Assembly (NCBI GenBank): GCA_964555735.1
Contig: CAZKTS010000085.1
Span: 1-17,716, forward strand
DNA: 17,716 nt
Reading direction: 5' to 3'
Source of the DNA: CAZKTS01 sp964555735
GTDB taxonomy: Bacteria; Actinomycetota; Acidimicrobiia; IMCC26256; PALSA-555
Numbering within the stretch: the first letter of the stretch is position 1; the number at the start of each line of letters is the position of its first letter. The notes under the pieces were generated by a model. It was given only the letters and a program-made list of their open reading frames with translations, searched no databases and had not been told where the DNA came from. The translations under genes were made by a program, and so were the position numbers. Positions 14,050 to 17,716 of the stretch are shown piece after piece.

Positions 14050-14125
14050 ACCCGGGGACCCCGGTCAAGGTCTTGTTTGGTCGATCGATCTCGCCCTGAC
14101 GGGCTCGATCGACCAAACAGTGGTT
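14048..14125. repeat. Dispersed junction element, copy 2
   Basis: This is the second copy of the element at 11624-11699. It begins in the methyltransferase stop and ends before the next convergent gene. CCCCGGTCAAG (14059-14069), TGTTTGGTC (14074-14082) and GACCAAAC plus one base plus GTG (14111-14122) are kept. The middle of the palindrome differs from copy 1. Confidence 0.65.
14075..14118. terminator. Palindrome at convergent junction 4
   Basis: GTTTGGTCGATCGA (14075-14088) and TCGATCGACCAAAC (14105-14118) form a perfect 14-bp stem. Inside, GCCC (14093-14096) and GGGC (14101-14104) close a TGAC tetraloop with a four-base bulge on one side. It lies between convergent genes with no T-run on either exit. 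Confidence 0.75.
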
Positions 14126-14145
14126 TCACTCGCGTCGCGCGATGC

Positions 14146-14343
14146 CTAGGACTCCGGGTCCTTGCCGACGGCCTCGTCGAAGCGGCTGAGGGCGCGGCGG
14201 CGGACCACCAGGGTCGCGCCCAGCCCGATGACGACGCCGGCGATCACGAGCGGTGGGGTCGAGAGCGCGAAGCCGAGCACCACGAGGACCGCGGCGACCC
14301 CGACCGCGATGCCCCAGAACATGACCCAGTGTCGGCTCAGCAC
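14146..14343 (-). CDS. Small two-helix membrane protein
   Basis: 65 residues from GTG 14343. Two hydrophobic helices, about 7-27 (VMFWGIAVGVAAVLVVLGFAL) and 29-46 (TPPLVIAGVVIGLGATLV), are joined by a very short turn, followed by a basic and acidic tail (RRRALSRFDEAVGKDPES). This predicts a hairpin in the cytoplasmic membrane with both ends inside. There is no known motif and I cannot assign a role. A TACGAT box seven bases before the GTG supports this start and its status as a real gene. It is divergent from the HMG-CoA-synthase-like gene by 64 bases, so shared control is possible. Confidence 0.7.
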   Translation of the reverse strand: MLSRHWVMFWGIAVGVAAVLVVLGFALSTPPLVIAGVVIGLGATLVVRRRALSRFDEAVGKDPES

Positions 14344-14350
14344 GGGCCCG

Positions 14351-14356
14351 ATCGTA
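14351..14356 (-). promoter_or_regulatory. -10 box of the small membrane gene, leaderless
   Basis: On the minus strand TACGAT is followed by seven bases and the GTG at 14343, with no ribosome site. The same hexamer occurs before the CoA transferase gene. Confidence 0.5.
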
Positions 14357-14392
14357 CGGGCGGCTCACTCCGAGCGCCTGACACGCGCGTCA

Positions 14393-14398
14393 TAGACT
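14393..14398 (+). promoter_or_regulatory. -10 box of the HMG-CoA-synthase-like gene
   Basis: TAGACT stands nine bases before the ATG at 14408, so the leader would be at most about two to three bases. No ribosome site and no clear -35 box are present. Confidence 0.45.
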
Positions 14399-14407
14399 GC
14401 GCCGCCT

Positions 14408-15817
14408 ATGACCAGAGGGATTCTCAGCGCCGCCGCCTACGTGCCGTACTGGCGCCTCGACCGGGGCCAGATCAGGGACACGTTCGGCTCGGGTGGCGGC
14501 AAGGGCCAGCGGGCCGTCGCCAGCTACGACGAGGACACCACCACCATGGGGGTGGAGGCGGCACGCCTGTGCATGCGGGCGGCGGGCGACACGCAGCCCG
14601 TCGGCCTGTCGTTCGCGACGGCGAACCCGGCGTACCTCGACAAGACCAACGCCACGACGATCCACGCCGCGCTGCGCCTCGACACCGCGGTCGGCTCGTA
14701 CGACTTCGGCGGTGCGATCCGCTCCGGCATCGGTGCGCTCGTGGCCGGGCTCTCGGCGCACGCGCCGATCCTCACGGTCGCGTCCGACGCGCGCGACGGC
14801 CAGCCCACCAGCGCCGACGAGTCGGCCGGCGGCGACGGCGCGGCGGCGATCCTCACCGGTGCGAGCGAGCACGGCACCGTCATCGCCGAGCACATCGGCT
14901 TCGCGACCGCCAACGAGGAGTTCATCGACCGCTGGCGCCTCCCGGGCGAGACCCGCTCGAAGCAGTGGGAGGAGCGCTTCGGTGAGGTCAAGTACGTGCC
15001 GCTCGGCATCGAGGCGTTCGAGAACGCACTGAAGGACGCAGGCGTGAGCGCCGACCAGGTGACCAAGCTGATCGTCACGGGCGCGCAGCCCCGCGCCGTC
15101 AAGGCGATCACGCCGCGCCTCGGCGTCGACAAGGAGAAGGTGGTCGACGACCTGGGCGCGACCGTGGGCTGGACCGGCACCGCGCACCCGCTCGTGCTCC
15201 TCACGAGCGCGCTCGAGACGGCGGCGCCCGGCGACGTGATCGCGGTGCTGTCGCTGGTCGACGGCGCCGACGCACTGATCTTCCGGGCCACCGACGCGAT
15301 CAAGAGCTGGCAGCCCTACCGCACGGTCGCGACGCAGCTCGAGCACGCGGGCCCGGTCACGTACGGCAAGTTCCTCGCGTGGCGCGGCACCGTGAAGCTC
15401 GAAGGCCCGCGCCGCCCGGAGCCCAGCCGCATCTCGGCGTCGATCGCCGGGCGTCGTGAGGACTGGAAGTACGGGTTCGTCGGCTCGAAGGACCGTTCGA
15501 GCGGTGCGGTGCACCTGCCCCCGGCGCACGTGTCGATGAAGGGCGGGGCGATCGACGACATGGAGCCCGCCCCGACGGCCGACGAGCAGGGCACGGTCTC
15601 GACCTTCACCATCGACCGGATCGCGTACTCGCCGAGCCCGCCGATCGTGTTCGCCGTCGTCGACTTCGACAACGGCGGTCGGGTGCCGGTGGAGCTCTGC
15701 GACCTCGACGCCGACGCCCTCCAGATGGGCGACCGGGTGGAGATGACGTTCCGGAGGCTCTTCACCGCCGACGGCATCCACAACTACTTCTGGAAGGCCC
15801 GACCGCTCCGTGGCTGA
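14408..15817 (+). CDS. HMG-CoA-synthase-fold protein fused to a DUF35-type OB fold
   Basis: 469 residues. Residues 1 to about 300 have the thiolase fold of HMG-CoA synthase and KAS III: GILSAAAYVPYWRL (4-17), SYDEDTTTMGVEAAR (39-53), GSYDFGGAIRSGIGAL (96-111) and AGGDGAAAILTG. Residues 395-469 (GTVSTFTIDRIAYSPSPP, then AVVDFDNGGRVP...LQMGDRVEMTF) match the OB-fold half of DUF35. The zinc-ribbon half of DUF35 lacks its cysteines: only Cys55 and Cys431 occur in the whole protein. Aligned with KAS III, the Cys, His and Asn positions hold Ile104, Thr224 and Trp255, so ordinary condensing chemistry is doubtful. Archaeal thiolase, HMG-CoA synthase and DUF35 proteins form one complex, and a thiolase gene lies 1.35 kb downstream. 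It may be a partner or scaffold, or catalyse another acyl-CoA reaction. Confidence 0.82.
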   Translation: MTRGILSAAAYVPYWRLDRGQIRDTFGSGGGKGQRAVASYDEDTTTMGVEAARLCMRAAGDTQPVGLSFATANPAYLDKTNATTIHAALRLDTAVGSYDFGGAIRSGIGALVAGLSAHAPILTVASDARDGQPTSADESAGGDGAAAILTGASEHGTVIAEHIGFATANEEFIDRWRLPGETRSKQWEERFGEVKYVPLGIEAFENALKDAGVSADQVTKLIVTGAQPRAVKAITPRLGVDKEKVVDDLGATVGWTGTAHPLVLLTSALETAAPGDVIAVLSLVDGADALIFRATDAIKSWQPYRTVATQLEHAGPVTYGKFLAWRGTVKLEGPRRPEPSRISASIAGRREDWKYGFVGSKDRSSGAVHLPPAHVSMKGGAIDDMEPAPTADEQGTVSTFTIDRIAYSPSPPIVFAVVDFDNGGRVPVELCDLDADALQMGDRVEMTFRRLFTADGIHNYFWKARPLRG

Positions 15818-15872
15818 GGGCCGGGAGCCTGCTTCAATGGTCGGACCGAACACGGGGCCCTTGGGAGGGATC

Positions 15873-17075
15873 GTGCAACGACGCGCGCGAAGGCTCGCTG
15901 CGATGATCGGGGCGTGCGCGCTCGTCGCGGGCGGACTGCTGGTGCTGACGCCGACGTCGGGTGGCGCTCTCACGCAGATCACCGTCTCGACCAACGGGGA
16001 CAGTGGTGCCGGGTCGCTCCGCCAGGCGTTCCTCGACGCGAGCAGCGGCGGTACCGCGCAGAACGACGACGTCGAGATCATCATCCCGGCGAGCGTCGGC
16101 GACATCACGCTCACGACCATCTCGCTCAACTACGACGGCGGGAACGGCGGCGGGCACAGCCTGACCCTGACGGGCAGCGGCAACACGATCGACCAGACGG
16201 GCTTCACGAACGGTGTGATCAACCTCAGCGGTGGCGCGACGTTCACCGTGGACAACCTCATCCTCACCGGTGGCGGGTCCCTGTCGCAGGGCGGCGCGAT
16301 CCGATCGCCGGGCGCGACCGACGTCGTGATCACGAACTCCACCCTGACCGGCAACACCTCCGTGGACTCCGGCGGCGCCATCCACATGTTCGGCGACCTG
16401 ACCATCACGAACTCGACGATCAGCGAGAACAGCGCGATCAACGCGGCCGGCGGTGTCTTCGCGGCGGGGACGATGACCATCACCGGTTCGACGATCATCG
16501 ACAACACGTCGAACGCGGGTGGTGGGCTGCTGACCAACGGCCTCGCCACGATCACAAACTCGACGATCACGGGGAACGAGGCGAACCAGGGCGGCGGCGT
16601 GTACTCCCAGGGTCCGCTCAGCCTGGTGTACGCCACCGTCGTCGGGAACGCGGCGGGCGAGGGCGCGAACCTCTTCGCCACCACCCAGACCCTGACGAGC
16701 TTCGGCTCGGTGGTGGCCGAGGCGCAGGGCGGCGACAGCTGCACGGGCCAGAGCGGCACGACGTCGCAGGGCTACAACTTCGAGGACACGGACACCTGTG
16801 GGTTCGGCTCGGGCACGGGCGACCAGGTGGACGCCGGGGCCCCGGGGCTGGCGGCGCTGGCCGACAACGGCGGCCCGACCCAGACCATGGCGCTCGAGGC
16901 CGGAAGCCCCCTCATCGACAAGATCCCGGCCGCCAGCCCGTGCGGCGGGGTGAACATCACCGTCGACCAGCGGGGCCTGCCCCGGCCGGTGACCGCCGGG
17001 CAGTTCTGCGACGTCGGGGCCTTCGAGATCCAGGTGGCCGCCCCGATCGAGATCGAGATCCGCTTCACGGGCTGA
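15873..17075 (+). CDS. Secreted parallel beta-helix protein, choice-of-anchor Q type
   Basis: 400 residues from GTG 15873, which has GGGAGGG just upstream. An in-frame ATG at 15837 and a GTG at 15810 are weaker starts. Residues 1-32 are a signal sequence (RRARR, then a hydrophobic stretch LAAMIGACALVAGGLLVL). TQITVSTNGDSGAGSLRQAF (34-53) is the usual opening of such proteins. From about 150 to 258 five rungs recur every 24-25 residues on the pattern TITNSTIT.N.....GGG, as in pectate-lyase-like right-handed beta-helices. The end, GSPLIDKI ... DQRGLPRPV ... CDVGAFEIQ, is the choice-of-anchor Q motif. No LPXTG or terminal membrane helix follows, so it may be released. Function could be adhesion or polysaccharide binding; no lyase catalytic residues can be identified. 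Confidence 0.83.
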   Translation: MQRRARRLAAMIGACALVAGGLLVLTPTSGGALTQITVSTNGDSGAGSLRQAFLDASSGGTAQNDDVEIIIPASVGDITLTTISLNYDGGNGGGHSLTLTGSGNTIDQTGFTNGVINLSGGATFTVDNLILTGGGSLSQGGAIRSPGATDVVITNSTLTGNTSVDSGGAIHMFGDLTITNSTISENSAINAAGGVFAAGTMTITGSTIIDNTSNAGGGLLTNGLATITNSTITGNEANQGGGVYSQGPLSLVYATVVGNAAGEGANLFATTQTLTSFGSVVAEAQGGDSCTGQSGTTSQGYNFEDTDTCGFGSGTGDQVDAGAPGLAALADNGGPTQTMALEAGSPLIDKIPAASPCGGVNITVDQRGLPRPVTAGQFCDVGAFEIQVAAPIEIEIRFTG

Positions 17076-17094
17076 CCGCGGCGCCGCCCGTCCC

Positions 17095-17112
17095 CGCCCG
17101 TCCCTACGGGCG
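17095..17112 (+). terminator. Short hairpin after the beta-helix gene
   Basis: CGCCCGT (17095-17101) and ACGGGCG (17106-17112) make a perfect 7-bp stem with a CCCT loop, 19 bases past the beta-helix stop and 55 bases before the thiolase start. No T-run follows. It could terminate or weaken read-through into the thiolase gene. Confidence 0.45.
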
Positions 17113-17167
17113 CGAGAATGCACAGGAGAGCGCGACCCCCGGGCGCGCACAGAGAAGAGGACACGCA

Positions 17168-17716
17168 ATGGGTTCGCACGGCATCAAGGACCAGGTCGCC
17201 ATCGTCGGGATGGGCTGCACCAAGTTCGGTGAGCACTGGGAAATGGGCGTCGACGAGCTCGTGCTCGCGTCGACCTCCGAGGCGTTCGGCACCGTCGACC
17301 TCAAGAAGGAAGACATCGACGCCTTCTGGGTGGGCACCGCGATGGGTACCGGCGGCGGCCAGGTGCTCTCCCGCCCGCTCGGCATGCGCAAGCCCGTCAC
17401 CCGGGTCGAGAACTTCTGCGCCACCGGCTCCGAGGCACTCCGCAACGCGAGCTACGCCGTCGCCAGCGGCGCGTACGACGTGGCGATGGCCGTCGGTGTC
17501 GAGAAGGTGAAGGACGCCGGCTACCAGGGCCTCATCAGCGGCGGCGGCCCGCCCACCGACGGCACCAACCGCACGCTCACCGCGGCGGCGATGTTCGCCA
17601 TGTGCGCGCCGGCGTACGGCAAGAAGTACGGCGTGAGCGACGAGGAGATGCGCGAGGTGCTCGCCCGCATCTCGTGGAAGAACCACCAGAACGGCGCGCG
17701 CAACGAGCGGGCGCAG
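17168..17716 (+). CDS. SCP2-type thiolase, N-terminal part (cut by window end)
   Basis: 183 codons are open to the window edge; a full thiolase is near 390 residues, so about half is present. KDQVAIVGMGCTKFGEHWE (7-25) is the usual start of lipid-transfer-protein-type thiolases. ENFCATGSEALRNASYAVASG (81-101) carries the nucleophilic Cys84. DVAMAVGVEKVKDAGYQG follows as expected, and the last visible part (ISWKNHQNGARN) also fits. The His and second Cys of the C-terminal half lie outside. AGAGGA six bases before ATG 17168 is a good ribosome site. It should cleave or form a carbon-carbon bond in an acyl-CoA. Members often need a DUF35 partner, and the OB-fold fusion upstream could be that partner. 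Confidence 0.88.
   Translation, partial: MGSHGIKDQVAIVGMGCTKFGEHWEMGVDELVLASTSEAFGTVDLKKEDIDAFWVGTAMGTGGGQVLSRPLGMRKPVTRVENFCATGSEALRNASYAVASGAYDVAMAVGVEKVKDAGYQGLISGGGPPTDGTNRTLTAAAMFAMCAPAYGKKYGVSDEEMREVLARISWKNHQNGARNERAQ

Noticed and set aside
11961..14099. Plus-strand open frame of 712 codons over the membrane protein and methyltransferase
   Set aside because: It contains only basic and acidic low-complexity sequence and spans a divergent promoter region.
15810..15872. Earlier starts for the beta-helix gene (GTG 15810, ATG 15837)
   Set aside because: They add a polar stretch before the signal peptide, and 15810 overlaps the upstream stop; GGGAGGG points to GTG 15873. The ATG at 15837 cannot be fully excluded.
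17078..17087. GCGGCGCCGC perfect palindrome after the beta-helix stop
   Set aside because: Ten bases of pure G and C are common by chance at this composition, and it has no loop for a hairpin.

Overview
The window is compact, roughly 70% G+C DNA from a free-living actinobacterium. The gene content points that way: a probable F420-dependent luciferase-like oxidoreductase, a CaiB-type CoA transferase, a P450, a large cytosolic-type arylsulfatase, thiolase and DUF35-type proteins, and frequent GTG starts. So does the promoter style, in which a TAnnnT -10 box sits directly in front of the start codon. An Acidimicrobiia-like or mycobacteria-related lineage is my inference. No rRNA, tRNA, CRISPR array, transposase or phage gene was seen, and no gene-free stretch reaches 300 bases.

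Layout, left to right. (1) 71-1703 (+): a TetR regulator behind its own operator, then a luciferase-like oxidoreductase. (2) 1769-2866 (-): a SABATH-type carboxyl methyltransferase, divergent from (3) 2900-4024 (+), a flippase-like LPG-synthase-TM membrane protein. (4) 4081-9754 (-): a VOC/PhnB-like protein, a CaiB/BaiF CoA transferase, then a P450 and arylsulfatase that overlap by four bases, then a 77-residue protein of unknown function. (5) 9878-11625 (+): an exported beta-lactamase-fold serine hydrolase overlapping a GNAT acetyltransferase. (6) 11700-13148 (-): a polytopic GT-C-like membrane protein, divergent from (7) 13228-14049 (+), a small-molecule methyltransferase. (8) 14146-14343 (-): a two-helix membrane protein. 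(9) 14408-17716 (+): an HMG-CoA-synthase-fold/OB-fold fusion, a secreted parallel beta-helix protein, and the start of an SCP2-type thiolase cut by the window edge.

Several enzymes (luciferase-like oxidoreductase, P450, CoA transferase, sulfatase, thiolase and its partner) are types that actinobacteria use to degrade lipids, steroids or other hydrophobic carbon sources. The window does not identify one pathway.

The most unusual features are in the regulatory layer. Eight transcription units start with TAnnnT six to nine bases before the start codon, which implies leaderless mRNAs, whereas internal genes have Shine-Dalgarno sequences or overlapping stop/start codons. All four convergent junctions are filled by a long palindrome with T-rich outer left arms and A-rich outer right arms, opposite to a normal bidirectional terminator. 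Two of these, at 11.6 and 14.1 kb, are copies of one dispersed element. Among the proteins, the notable cases are the HMG-CoA-synthase-like protein, which appears to lack the Cys-His-Asn triad, and the bacterial SABATH enzyme.
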